Shown here piece by piece: positions 17,694 through 27,800 of a stretch of DNA of 36,062 nt; within the stretch, counting starts at the first letter, position 1; each line of letters opens with the position of its first letter. The notes beneath the pieces were generated by a model. The model had not been told where the DNA came from. It did no database searches and saw only the letters and a program-made list of their open reading frames with translations. The translations under genes and the position numbers were made by a program. The stretch lies in NCBI GenBank assembly GCA_903922465.1, contig CAIXTV010000096.1, positions 1 to 36,062 of the forward strand. The letters run 5' to 3'. Source of the stretch: an uncultured bacterium. Its GTDB lineage: Bacteria; Bacteroidota; Bacteroidia; Bacteroidales; CAIXTV01.

Positions 17694-18188
17694 CTAATTC
17701 AGTTTAATGTCTTTCATTAATGTTTCTATCAATGCTTTTTGTTTTTCGGGTTCCGAAAGTTCTTTCATAATAACCTTTTCGGCTATTTCGATTGATAGCT
17801 GGGCAATCTGATTTTTAAGTTCAGTCATTGCTGACAGCTTTTCGTATTGTATGCTTTCTTTAGCAGCTTCAACTATGCGTTGGGCTTCTTCTTTTGCTTT
17901 AAGTTTTGATTCTTCGATGATGCTGTCTTTTATTTTGCGGGCTTCGCGCAGAATTGAATCGCGTTCTTCTTTTGCTTGATGCAAGAGAGTTTCGTTGCTG
18001 AACTTAAGTTCTTTCATTTCTTCGCGTGCTTTATTGGCCATATTAAGGGCTTCATCAATAGAGTCTTCGCGATCGTGAAGCATACCCATGATGGGTTTCC
18101 ATGCAAACTTACGCAATACAAACAAGAGGAGCATGAATGCCAATAGCATCCAAAAAACTAATCCAATTTCGGGTTTAACAAGTTCCAT
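17694..18188 (-). CDS. atpF: F-ATPase subunit b
   Basis: This 164-residue peripheral stalk subunit has one N-terminal membrane helix (about 8-26, GLVFWMLLAFMLLLFVLRKF). A long charged coiled coil follows (residues ~40-150), rich in Glu/Lys/Ala with hydrophobic heptads. It is encoded once, so a homodimeric b stalk is expected. It is separated from atpE by 77 bases that contain a strong hairpin. Confidence 0.95.
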   Translation of the reverse strand: MELVKPEIGLVFWMLLAFMLLLFVLRKFAWKPIMGMLHDREDSIDEALNMANKAREEMKELKFSNETLLHQAKEERDSILREARKIKDSIIEESKLKAKEEAQRIVEAAKESIQYEKLSAMTELKNQIAQLSIEIAEKVIMKELSEPEKQKALIETLMKDIKLN

Positions 18189-18215
18189 TTGTTCTTGATT
18201 TATTGTTTTAAAGAT

Positions 18216-18253
18216 AAAAACTTTACACTATAACCAACCGTTATAGTGTAAAG
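18216..18253 (-). terminator. Hairpin with T-run between atpE and atpF (attenuator-like)
   Basis: A perfect 14-bp stem, CTTTACACTATAAC (18221-18234) with GTTATAGTGTAAAG (18240-18253), has a 5-base loop. On the transcribed minus strand it is followed directly by TTTTTATCTTT. It therefore looks like a partial terminator or an mRNA 3' stabiliser just after atpE, within the operon. Confidence 0.8.
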
Positions 18254-18265
18254 CATTCAGGTTTG

Positions 18266-18541
<276 letters not shown>

Positions 18542-18547
18542 TTAGTA

Positions 18548-19657
18548 TTAATGAATAATTTCTTCGTGTTGATGATGTTCTTCGGAGGCCATTCCAATGT
18601 ATAAGGCCGATAGTAGGGTGAACACATAAGCCTGAATGAAGGCAACTAATAGTTCGAGTAGGCCCATAAATATTGCAAATGCAATAGACACTACCGATAC
18701 GCCATAGCCTGCCACGAGGCTCATCGAGCCAAAGATAAAAATAAGGCTCATGAAACCTAATACAATGATGTGTCCTGCCATAATGTTGGCAAAGAGTCGC
18801 ACCATAAGAACAAAGGGTTTTGTTATTACTCCTATGAGTTCGACAATAGGCATCAGGGGTATAGGAAATTTAAGCCACCAGGGAACGCCCGGTGCATTTA
18901 CTATATGTGCCCAATACTGACGATTTGCCGAAAAAGAAGTAATGAAAAAGGTGAATAAAGCCAACACCAGTGTAACTGCAATGTTGCCCGTAACGTTGGC
19001 TCCTCCAGGAATAAGTGGAATAAGCCCTAATAAGTTATTGAACAGTATGAAGAAAAACAAAGTCAGTAAAAAGGGCATATATTTTTTATATCGCTTTTCG
19101 CCTATTGAAGGTTTAACAATATCGTCTCTTACAAATAAAATTAAAGGCTCCATCATCGATTGTAAACCTTTAGGAGCACTGTTGGGATTTCTTTTAAAGC
19201 GTCGTGCAACGCTGATAAATATTAAACAAAGCATGGCAACGGTGAAGAAGATTGATACCACGTTTTTCGTTATCGATAAATCTAAAGGAAGGGCAGCTTC
19301 TTTGTCAACACTCACGCCATCAGCTGCAAGCTTTACGATTTTGCCTTTATGTTCGCCTTCGGTTTCGAGTTTGTAACCTTTGTAGATTTTGGTGTGATGA
19401 TCGAAATTGGACGAAAGAAAGCATTCGAATTTCCCATTGTCCCATAATATAATAGGCAATGGAATTGCAATAGGAGTTTCGCCAAGGGTGGCGATATGCC
19501 ATTCGTGATTATCGACAATATGTTCGACTATCATTTTACCGGCATTAAACTTCTCGGGCCCTTTAGTTTCGGGTTCCGATTCGTTGGTGTTTGCAACTGC
19601 TGAAATGCAAAAGCTCAGCCACAAAGCAATAAGGGTTATCAGGTATTTAATTCGCAT
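18548..19657 (-). CDS. atpB: F-ATPase subunit a with long N-terminal extension
   Basis: At 369 residues this is much longer than the ~270 of E. coli. The extra ~130 N-terminal residues start with a signal-peptide-like segment (MRIKYLITLIALWLSFCISAV) and form a soluble, charged region before the first membrane helix (~135-150). Bacteroidota AtpB proteins commonly carry this extension. The core is standard: the essential arginine in the LMVRLFANIMAGH helix and a final helix AFIQAYVFTLLSALYI, together forming the proton half-channels against the c ring. It is the first gene of the cluster. No atpI-like gene precedes it inside the window. Confidence 0.96.
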   Translation of the reverse strand: MRIKYLITLIALWLSFCISAVANTNESEPETKGPEKFNAGKMIVEHIVDNHEWHIATLGETPIAIPLPIILWDNGKFECFLSSNFDHHTKIYKGYKLETEGEHKGKIVKLAADGVSVDKEAALPLDLSITKNVVSIFFTVAMLCLIFISVARRFKRNPNSAPKGLQSMMEPLILFVRDDIVKPSIGEKRYKKYMPFLLTLFFFILFNNLLGLIPLIPGGANVTGNIAVTLVLALFTFFITSFSANRQYWAHIVNAPGVPWWLKFPIPLMPIVELIGVITKPFVLMVRLFANIMAGHIIVLGFMSLIFIFGSMSLVAGYGVSVVSIAFAIFMGLLELLVAFIQAYVFTLLSALYIGMASEEHHQHEEIIH

Positions 19658-19719
19658 ACAACAGGATACGGTTACATTTATTCATTATATAATGCGCTTT
19701 TTCTTTTATAAAGAGTTTG

Positions 19720-19727
19720 CAAAGGTA
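19720..19727 (-). promoter_or_regulatory. -7 promoter box (TACCTTTG) of the atp operon
   Basis: This is an exact TAnnTTTG match on the minus strand, 62 bases before the atpB ATG. The -33 region is an A/T tract without TTTG. Confidence 0.55.
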
Positions 19728-20006
19728 AAAAAAAACTTGAATTTGTGCCTATTCCCATGAAAAAAGTAGTCTGATTTGTGGGTTTAAGCTTTGCATCCCC
19801 AAGAATTTTAATAAGTCCTACATTATTATTTATAATTTTTTGATGTTTTTAAATCAAATACTTACATAATGACTTCGTCCCAAGATAGACTTGCAATAGG
19901 CAAATTCTTAACTGAGCTCTACGAAAATAATTGCATTTCGCAATACGTCAAAATCTAATATTGATTTTTTTCATGGCTAAACCCGTTTAGAATTCAATTT
20001 AATTAG

Positions 20007-20014
20007 TATTTTTG
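20007..20014 (+). promoter_or_regulatory. -7 promoter box (TATTTTTG) for the small T9SS protein gene
   Basis: This is an exact TAnnTTTG match 63 bases before the ATG at 20078. Confidence 0.5.
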
Positions 20015-20077
20015 GTAGCTGTTTTTGAGCATCAGATTTTGTAATTAAACCGGAATATCAATATTAATACATCAAAC

Positions 20078-20740
20078 ATGAAAAAAGTCTACAATTTTAA
20101 CATTAACACAAATCAATTTGCACATCCAATTCAAAGAATGATGCTTATTGCTTTTGTATTACTAATGGGCTTCTCGCTGAAATCCAATGCGCAAGTACCA
20201 TCTCCACCCACTTTTATTAATTGCACAGCAGTATCTTCTACCCAAGTTAATGTCGACTGGGAGGCTTGCACCGGTGCTTTTGATTATTATGTGCAAATCG
20301 ATAATTCAAACCCTTATTCGGTGTGGGGTATTGGCAGCGGAATCAACCACGTTTACGCCCCAACTATTAGCAAAACCTTCACAGGCCTCACTCCGGGAAC
20401 TACCTATTATGTCCACGTTGCCGCAGTAAATAGTACCTGGGAATATACCGGAGTTACCACCTCTGCAGGATGTGCAACCCTTATGGGGGTAGACGAAACC
20501 GAAAACACCCTTTCGCTTAAGGTGTATCCAAATCCAACCATTAACGAATTGACGATTGAAATCAAGGGAAATTCACAAAACACCCGCCTCGAAATTTATA
20601 ATTCGATAGGCGAACTCCTTTATAATAGAATGATGACCGAAAAAATCAGCATTCCTACCACCAATCTACCTGCCGGAGTCTATTTGATTAAACTTGATGA
20701 TGGCAAAAGCATCAGCTTTAAGAAATTCGTAAAGGAATAG
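20078..20740 (+). CDS. Small secreted protein: fibronectin type III plus T9SS sorting domain
   Basis: This 220-residue protein has a signal peptide with a long n-region; the hydrophobic core (MMLIAFVLLMGFSL) ends at SNAQ-V near 40. Residues ~42-135 form one FN3-like domain (PPTFINCTAVSSTQVNVDW ... FTGLTPGTTYYVHVAAV). The last ~80 residues are a T9SS type A sorting domain (LKVYPNPTINELTIE, LEIYNSIGELL, LPAGVYLIKL, KKFVKE). The cargo is exported by Sec, then by T9SS across the outer membrane. The FN3 domain closely resembles one near the N-terminus of the giant protein at 29949-35426 (LTPGTTYYIHVAAVKS), which suggests domain exchange within this locus. Role is probably adhesion; inferred. Confidence 0.9.
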   Translation: MKKVYNFNINTNQFAHPIQRMMLIAFVLLMGFSLKSNAQVPSPPTFINCTAVSSTQVNVDWEACTGAFDYYVQIDNSNPYSVWGIGSGINHVYAPTISKTFTGLTPGTTYYVHVAAVNSTWEYTGVTTSAGCATLMGVDETENTLSLKVYPNPTINELTIEIKGNSQNTRLEIYNSIGELLYNRMMTEKISIPTTNLPAGVYLIKLDDGKSISFKKFVKE

Positions 20741-20763
20741 GCGAGGGCTTAAGTTTTTTAAAT

Positions 20764-20881
20764 TTTCACTGCCAAGGCCATAAAATCTTTAATGGCCTTT
20801 ATGGGGAAAAAATGCCCCGGCGGCAATTTTTTTGTCCTTTTTATCATTACAAAATTTATTTTTTGGCATTTGGCAGTGAAA
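20764..20881. repeat. Inverted-repeat element (MITE-like or REP-like)
   Basis: The 12-bp arms TTTCACTGCCAA (20764-20775) and TTGGCAGTGAAA (20870-20881) enclose about 94 bp. That interior includes a second palindrome, GGCCAT...ATGGCC. No coding capacity. Confidence 0.65.
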
Positions 20882-21007
20882 TTCTAAAAAAACCTTCCAC
20901 GCCATATTAAACCTCAGGATGGCTCAAAGTGAAATTTCTTAGAAATACTACGTTTGAATTAGGCCTCAAAATATTGCTTTTAAATGCGTATTTTGTGTTA
21001 GTATAGC

Positions 21008-21312
21008 TCAAAATAATTGTAGAAGACTATCCTAGAAGTTTAGCATGCTTCTCAACAACTGTTTTTGACTATCCCAAAGTTTTAGTATGGTTCAAAAACT
21101 TTATTTTACGCTATACAGAAATCCGGCATAGTCCAAAATTAGTATTTTGAACCATACTAAAAAGTTAGGAGCTATATCTACAACTATTTTGAACTATGCT
21201 AAAAAATTAGGAACTATATATACAAGTGTTTTGAACTATGCTAAAGAGTTAGGATATGTAAAAATAAGTATTTTGAAGCATACTAAAGAAATAGTATACT
21301 TATATACAAAAA
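21008..21312. repeat. Array 2: 42-bp tandem repeat with an inverted left block
   Basis: Four units of exactly 42 bp start at 21145, 21187, 21229 and 21271. Each starts TTTTGAA and carries TATGCTAAA or CATACTAAA, and the first three have TTAGGA. The GAACTAT motif recurs about every 21 bp (alternating 20 and 22), so each unit is two half units. To the left (21008-21144) similar units run in the opposite orientation. TTTTAGTATGGTTCAAAA (21080-21097) is a perfect 18-bp inverted match to 21145-21162. A transcript or single strand could fold back on itself. Confidence 0.87.
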
Positions 21313-21452
21313 TCGCGACTTTTTAAACGCCGACTACCATTTTAACATGCAATATATGAGGTGATTACGATTTTGTTATTATTTCAATTATTTTAATTTT
21401 AAAATTATAGACCAAAAAAATAAAAAAAATGAGAAGTAATCAAAATACAATG

Positions 21453-21460
21453 TATATTTG
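21453..21460 (+). promoter_or_regulatory. -7 promoter box (TATATTTG) of P2
   Basis: This is an exact TAnnTTTG match 51 bases before the P2 ATG and 140 bases after the end of array 2. Confidence 0.55.
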
Positions 21461-21511
21461 TCGCATTAAATAATAAATGATACAGTACATAAAAATCAAA
21501 AATTAAAAATC

Positions 21512-22459
21512 ATGATCAATTTACAAGTCTTTTTTGATGGCTTATTCCTCGATTTAGCCATAACCTATTTACGTTTAAGTATTTTCACCAGAGATGTTTT
21601 GTTGAATTTAACCAATAACAATCCAGGAGGAATTTACACCGATTCTATTAACGCAACACAATCGGCTAACAATAATCTCGAATCGATTATGTTGGCAAAA
21701 ACCAGCGACTTAGGCACTCGTGCTGGAGGTGTAAGTGCCAAAAACATCGCCCGCCGCAACTTAGAAATTTATTGCGCCAACCACATCGGCTGGGCAAGAG
21801 CACTATTTGGCGGCAAAGACGACCCACGTTTCATTGCCACCTTTCCAAAACTCACCAAAGCATTCTATAATGTGGCAGGACCTGTATTCGAAGTCAACAT
21901 AGAAGCACTTATTAGCAAAGCACTCCTCTATTCATCGGTCTTAGGCCCAGAATTCGAATCCGATTTAACGGAATTATATGCCGCCTACACCTCAGCCGAC
22001 GAAGCCCTTGGCTCTTCAAAAAGCGCAGTTCGCACCGATATCGTAACCGAACAAATGGCCGCAGAGGTGCTCTCCGACCAGCTTACCGATGTTGTCCTAT
22101 TAGTTGCTCGCAACAACAGAAAAAGCCAAACAGCTGCTAAACTATATTTTAATCTCGATTTATTATATCCACACACCGGAAAAGAAATTCACAAAGGCAA
22201 AATAGCAGCCCACGCCGAGGCTGAAGTTTGCCCAATTGACTATAGTCATGGCAAGCGCACACATATTTACATAACAGGTGCAACTCGCCTCACTTTCGGG
22301 ATGAAGCTCAACGGTGTTAAAGTTGGCGAAACCATTAGCCTCGATCATGGCGAATCTGGAAATGAACCCTTCAGTTTTTATTTCACAAATGGCACTAGCA
22401 TTTATGTTATTAACGATACCGCAATCGAAGGTATGTATCAGTTGGATATCATTGCATAG
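21512..22459 (+). CDS. Unknown protein P2: helical domain plus C-terminal beta domain, next to the 42-bp array
   Basis: This 315-residue protein has no recognised family. Residues ~1-225 look helical and alanine/leucine-rich (LESIMLAKTSDLGTRAGGVS; KNIARRNLEIYCANHIGWAR; EVLSDQLTDVVLLVARNNRK) and include YFNL at 212-215. Residues 250-315 are beta-rich (THIYITGATRLTFGMKLNGV ... FSFYFTNGTSIYVIND ... MYQLDII). This matches P1 in length, motif position and domain order. No signal peptide or membrane segment is obvious, although the first 25 residues are fairly hydrophobic. It has its own promoter box and terminator. Codons end in C more often than in the neighbouring T9SS genes. It is a stand-alone gene with array 2 ending 199 bases upstream. 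Function unknown. Confidence 0.82.
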   Translation: MINLQVFFDGLFLDLAITYLRLSIFTRDVLLNLTNNNPGGIYTDSINATQSANNNLESIMLAKTSDLGTRAGGVSAKNIARRNLEIYCANHIGWARALFGGKDDPRFIATFPKLTKAFYNVAGPVFEVNIEALISKALLYSSVLGPEFESDLTELYAAYTSADEALGSSKSAVRTDIVTEQMAAEVLSDQLTDVVLLVARNNRKSQTAAKLYFNLDLLYPHTGKEIHKGKIAAHAEAEVCPIDYSHGKRTHIYITGATRLTFGMKLNGVKVGETISLDHGESGNEPFSFYFTNGTSIYVINDTAIEGMYQLDIIA

Positions 22460-22495
22460 TCGACCTCAGGGCATTCGTTTGCTGCTATCATAATC

Positions 22496-22532
22496 AAACC
22501 CTGACTGTTTCCCAAAAGCGGTCAGGGTTTTT
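22496..22532 (+). terminator. Intrinsic terminator of P2
   Basis: A 10-bp stem AAACCCTGAC (22496-22505) / GTCAGGGTTT (22521-22530) with a 15-base loop is followed by TT. It lies 36 bases after the P2 stop. Confidence 0.85.
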
Positions 22533-22541
22533 AATTATCTA

Positions 22542-24461
22542 TAAACCACTCCTTATATATATAGCATCTACACCACAAACGAGGCTGTCAGCGCCAAGTC
22601 CAAAATTACATATGTAAAAGATGTAACCATAAGAAGAACAATTGATCATACATGTGTTTCGCCAACAACCACCCTTACGGTTGATGCGCAACCTCTAGTT
22701 TCGGCAACTCCAACGGCTAACACACCACAATCATTTTGCATTGGTTCAAATGTAAATTCTTTGGTAGCTAAAGGCACAGCTATTAATCGGTATGCTGTTG
22801 CAAGTGGAGGCACAGTATTGTTAGGAACACTAGTTTTGGCCAATAATCATTATTACGCAAGCCAAACTATTGTTGGTGAGTGTGAAAGTACAACCAGAGT
22901 GAATGTATTAGCAAGTGTAAGCACAACTGTCAATTGGCTAGGTACAACAAGCAGCGATTGGAGTGTTGCCAGTAACTGGTGTAGTGGCGTTCCAACACCC
23001 ACATCCAACGTTCTTATTCCCTCAGGAAATGTTCATATAACAACAGCTTTAAGTAGCCCGACAGTATGTCATAATTTGACTATTAGTTGGGGTGCTGTTT
23101 TAACTATTGATGCAGGAAAAGCGCTTACAGTAAATGGAATTTTAACCAATAATGCAGGAACTACTGGCTTGATAATAAAATCAGATGTTTCAGGTGCTGG
23201 CTCCTTAATTAATAATACAAGCGGAGTAAATGCAAGTGTTGAACTCTATTTAGCTCAAGGAAGTGGGATCAGGCATCATTATATTTCCTCTCCAATAACG
23301 GCAGCCTCCAGTAATATGTTTTCAGGGTATTATGTTTATAGGTATGATGAACCAACAACTGCTTGGGTAAATATGCTGGCAAACCAAACTCTCAGCGCTA
23401 TGACTGGCTATAGTGTTTATAAACCCAATACCTCTGCAATCACTAAAACGTTTATCGGGACATTAAATACAGGTTTAATAGGAACAGAACAAAATGTTAC
23501 GTTTTTGAATACAGGTTGGAATTTGGTGGGGAATCCTTATCCTTCAGCGATAGACTGGAACTCAGCTTCTTGGACTAGAACCAATGTTTTGTTATCTTTT
23601 TATACTTGGGATCAAACAATGAAAAGATATACTTCTTATGTAAATGGAGTAGGAGCTAATGGAGGAAACAATATTATTCCATCTATGCAAGGCTTTATGG
23701 TTAGAGTGGACACATTAGGTGAATCTACAGGAACATTAATTATGACAAATGCAATTAGGGTTCATAATAATCAGGCTTTTTGGAAGAATAATATTCATAA
23801 CCAACTACGTTTAACAGCTTCAATTGTTGGGTTCGAAGATGAAACAATAGTTCGTTTCGAGGACCAATCAAGTAATGAGTTCGATTCAAAATGGGATGCC
23901 TTAAAGCTGATGGCTGATCAAGGAGGAGCACAGTTATATACAAAAGCAGGAAATAAAGATTTATCGATAAATACTCTTCCTTTAATTAGTAATGATTTGA
24001 TTATCCCCCTTCAGCTCAAAATTAATCAAAATGGACAATATCAGATATCTGCCACCGAATTGGAAAGTTTTGATGCTGGAACCTTTATTTATCTTGAAGA
24101 CCTCCGTTTAAACAGTATGATAGACTTGATGGAATCACCAGTTTATGTTTTCAGTGGAATAATTGGTGATAACTCAGATCGTTTCAGATTACATTTTAAT
24201 TTAACTCCACAAAGTATCAATAGTGAAACCAGAGGCAATATTTCAGTTTATAGCTATGATAACAAATTGTATGTCAAAACCCCGAAAAACGCACAGGGAA
24301 ATGTTGAAGTTTATGATGTTTTAGGGAAACAGCTTTATGTGTCACAATTAAAAAATACCACATTAAATACTTTTGTGCTGAATAATCTTAGCACAGGGTA
24401 TTATATAGTGAAAGTAAATAATGTAGATAAAGTGATTTCGGAAAAGATTTTGATAAAGTAA
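22542..24461 (+). pseudogene. Headless T9SS cargo: C-terminal module and sorting domain without start or signal peptide
   Basis: The frame opens after a stop at 22539-22541 and has no ATG before the conserved domains; the first usable alternative start (TTG, 22761) falls inside an Ig-like domain. Content: an Ig-like domain (TPQSFC ... YYASQT ... CESTTRVNV), a start-of-module segment WLGTTSSDWSVASNWCSGVP, and the ~400-residue conserved module (LTVNGILTNNAG, HHYISSPI, GWNLVGNPYPSAIDW, IPSMQGFMVRVD). It ends in a T9SS sorting domain (VEVYDVLGKQLY, LSTGYYIVKV, SEKILIK). All of this is intact and matches the ends of the two following giants, so the 3' part seems unmutated while the 5' part is gone. 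It could be a silent donor for recombination; that is inference. Confidence 0.75.
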
Positions 24462-24481
24462 ATTAAGTCCGCACTATATTT

Positions 24482-24516
24482 AAAAAGGCCACTCGTTATG
24501 AGTGGCCTTTTTTGGT
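24482..24516 (+). terminator. Intrinsic terminator after the headless T9SS gene
   Basis: A perfect 13-bp stem AAAAAGGCCACTC (24482-24494) / GAGTGGCCTTTTT (24500-24512) has the loop GTTAT and is followed by T. It lies 20 bases after the stop. Confidence 0.93.
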
Positions 24517-24860
24517 TTTTTAAAATCAATACAGATTCAAAAGTAAAGATTATTGTAGGGAAAAGCTTTCATGAAAATCAGACATTTCCTACAAATATTT
24601 AATCCAAACCCTACAGCCATTGTTCTTGGCTGTATCTAATTTTGCTTTTTGAAAAAGCTAAAAACAATAAACAAATTTTTTAATGACTTTCTTACAATTA
24701 GGATGTTCAAAAATAGGACTTCCAATGTGTTTTGGTTCTGTGATTTTGGGACTATTGAGGGAGTAAATACTACTGTATTCCTATATACTTCAGTTATCCA
24801 AAAATAATACTCAGAATTTGAAATGTCGTAAATGAAAACTAGAAATAACAATCAAATATT
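24517..24860. other. Intergenic region upstream of the metalloprotease gene
   Basis: 344 AT-rich bases. A 7-bp hairpin ACAGCCA/TGGCTGT lies near 24613-24633. A TAATTTTG box at 24637-24644 with a TTG 14 bases upstream could be a promoter with a ~210-base leader (low confidence). Nothing else was seen. Confidence 0.4.
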
Positions 24861-27800
24861 ATGAAAACAAAAAGAATTCAATTGTATTTAATAGCTCTAT
24901 TGATTTTTTTAATAGCGTTATTACCAAACAACATATTCGCTGTTACAGCTAATCCTAATCCAATTAGGTATGTGCAGCCCGATGGTTCAGTAATTACCAT
25001 TTTGCTAAAAGGTGATGAATTTATTCATTGGGCTGTCAGTTCAGATGGGTATACTTTGCTGTCAAATAAAAATGGCACTTATGAGTATGCTAAAATATTA
25101 GCAGATGGCAAATTGGGTTTTTCTGGAATACAAGCGAATGAGCCTAATGTAAGAGGGGGTAAAGAAATTGAATTTCTTTCCAAAATCTCAAAAGGAATTT
25201 TCTTTCCAAAATCTCAAATTAGTCAAATGAAGCAGGCTGTGAGCCTTACGAGTGGACAGGGAATTCAGCAGTCTGGAGGATTCCCTTCTGGAGGGACTCG
25301 AAAACTTTTGGTTATACTTGCAAATTTCTCAAATACAAGCGTGACATATCCTCAAGCCAATTTTGATAATTATATGAATCAGGTTAATTATAACGGGACA
25401 GGAAGCTTTAGGGATTATTATATAGAAGTTTCATACGGTCAACTTATAGTTAATACAACGGTAACGGCATGGGTTACTCTGCCCAATACTCACGATTTTT
25501 ATGGACCACAATCTATGTGGGGGCAATTTGCATTCGATGCTATTACTGCAGCAAATAATCAAACAGCTGTTAATTTTGCAGATTTTGACAATGACAATGA
25601 TGGGATTGTGGATGGAGTTGCCATATTTCATCAAGGACAAGGACAAGAAGAATCCGCAATTATTACTGATGTTTGGTCTCATAGTTGGGAACTTTCATCT
25701 GCAGGGTATACAAGCACTCAAAGGTCATTTGATGGGGTTATGGTTGATTCCTATACCACGATGCCTGAACGTAATGCGACAAGCATGGGAACCATTGGCG
25801 TAATGTGTCATGAATTTGGACATAATCTGGGTGCTCCTGATTTCTACGATACCGATTATTCAACAAACGGATTTTATAGCGGTACAGGGAATTGGGATAT
25901 AATGGCAAGTGGGTCGTGGAATGGTAATATAGGAGATAAACCGGCACACCATAATGCATATACCAAAGCTTATGTTTATGGATGGACTACGCCAACTGTA
26001 TTGAGTACTGCGCAATCAATAACCATTAGGAGATCAGAAATTTATTCAGATGTAGTTCGGTTTAATACCTCAATAGCTAATGAGTTTTTTATATGTGAAA
26101 ATCGGCAACAAGTGGGCTTTGATGCAGGAATTCCAGGTCATGGTTTGATGATTTATCATGTAGATGGAAGTTATATTTTGGCTCACTCAAATCAAAATAA
26201 TATTAATGCTGGATCACATCAAGGTATGTATCCTGTTTGTGCAACTGCAAACGGGAATCCACCAACTGTCTATGGGACTATCAGTGGAGGAGGCTGTCCT
26301 TTTCCTGGCACGGGTAATAAAACTGGTTTTTCTGATGTTACATTGCCCAATTCTAAATCATGGGCCGCTACAAATACCAATTATCCCCTAGCGAATATTA
26401 CTGAAAATAATGCATTAAAAGAAATTTCATTTTGCTTTATTAATTGCATCACCCCAGATGATCCTGTTAATTTAACTGCCACAACTGTAAGTCCTAGTCA
26501 GATTAATCTTAATTGGGCACAAAATGCAAATAATAACGCAGTTTTAATTGCATACAACACTACTCCGGTTTTTGGAATACCTGTGACTGGAAACAATTAT
26601 TTTTCAGGAAATGCAATCCCCGGAGGAGGTACAGTGATTTATAATGGTGCAAATTTAATGTTTAGTCATTCTGGAATAAATCCCAGTACTACTTATTATT
26701 ATAAAGTGTGGTCGATTTTGACAGGAGTCGCTTATTCTTCGGGAATTATTGCTAATGCAACTACTTTATGTTCAGTTGTTGGCTCTCTTCCGTTCATCGA
26801 AGGTTTTGCCAATACAGCAATGCCCGATTGTTGGACACAATTAGATAATCAGGGGAATGGTCAAATTTGGCAATTTGGAACTACCTCAGGTCAATCTCCA
26901 AATCCAATTTTAAATGGAAACTATGCATACTTTAATAGTGATGCTTATGGATCGGGCAATACTCAAAATGCAGACCTGATTACCCCAACAATTAATTTAA
27001 CCAATTATTCTAATGTAACATTAGCATTTAATCATTATTTCAAATCATATTCTGGTTCCTCAGGAAAACTGTCCTACAGCATTAATAATGGGTCTACATG
27101 GGTTAATATATCTACATTTACTGCAACTTCTGCTTCAAACCCGGTAGGATTTAGTCAAATTATTGCTGCTGTTGCAGGTCAAACGCAAGTGAAATTCAAA
27201 TGGAATTATACAGGAACATGGGGTTATTATTGGGCAATTGATAATATTTCTTTGACAGGTGTGTGTAATATACCTGCTAATGCCAGTACTATTGTTGGTT
27301 CGTCAACTGTATGTCAGGGGGCGGCTTTAGTAACTTATTCAGTTCCTGCGATTCTAAATGCCTCCGCTTACATTTGGGAATATTCAGGTACAGGCGCTGT
27401 AATTGCAGGTTCTACAAACAGCATTAATATAACTTTTGCATCGAATGCAACTTCAGGAATACTTACAGTAAAAGGTCATTCACAATGTGGTGATGGAAGT
27501 TTATCAAGCTTAGCAATTACAGTTAATAATTTACCTCCTCCTCCTGTAGTAGACACAATAATTCAACCTGATTGTATTGAAGCTGGAAGTGTTGTTTTAA
27601 AAGGCTTACCTGTCTCAGGGGACTGGATGCTTACAAAAGTACCAGGTGGAAATACTATTACTGGAACAGGAAGTAGTTTGACGATAACCGGACTTTTTAA
27701 TGGAAACTTTAGCTACACTATAACAAATAGTTTTGGTTGTAGTTCAACAGAGTCAGCATATATAGTTATCAATCAACAGCCTTTACAAGTTTCAGCTCCT

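Larger units (their letters stand above)
19658..20077. other. 420-bp divergent intergenic region
   Basis: It holds the atp promoter box (19720-19727) and, for the plus-strand gene, a TATTTTTG box at 20007-20014. A 29-codon frame at 19869-19958 has no visible support. No repeats or hairpins of note. Confidence 0.6.
20741..21511. other. 771-bp intergenic region with inverted repeat, array 2 and the P2 promoter
   Basis: It contains a ~118-bp palindromic element (20764-20881), then about 120 bp without visible structure. Array 2 follows (21008-21312), then 140 AT-rich bases leading to a promoter box at 21453-21460. No coding frame was seen. Confidence 0.65.

Noticed and set aside
19869-19958. 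29-codon small ORF
   Set aside because: No ribosome-binding context, homology or composition signal supports it.
20741-22541. Diversity-generating retroelement using array 2 as a template repeat
   Set aside because: No reverse transcriptase is in the window, and the unit differences are not restricted to adenines.
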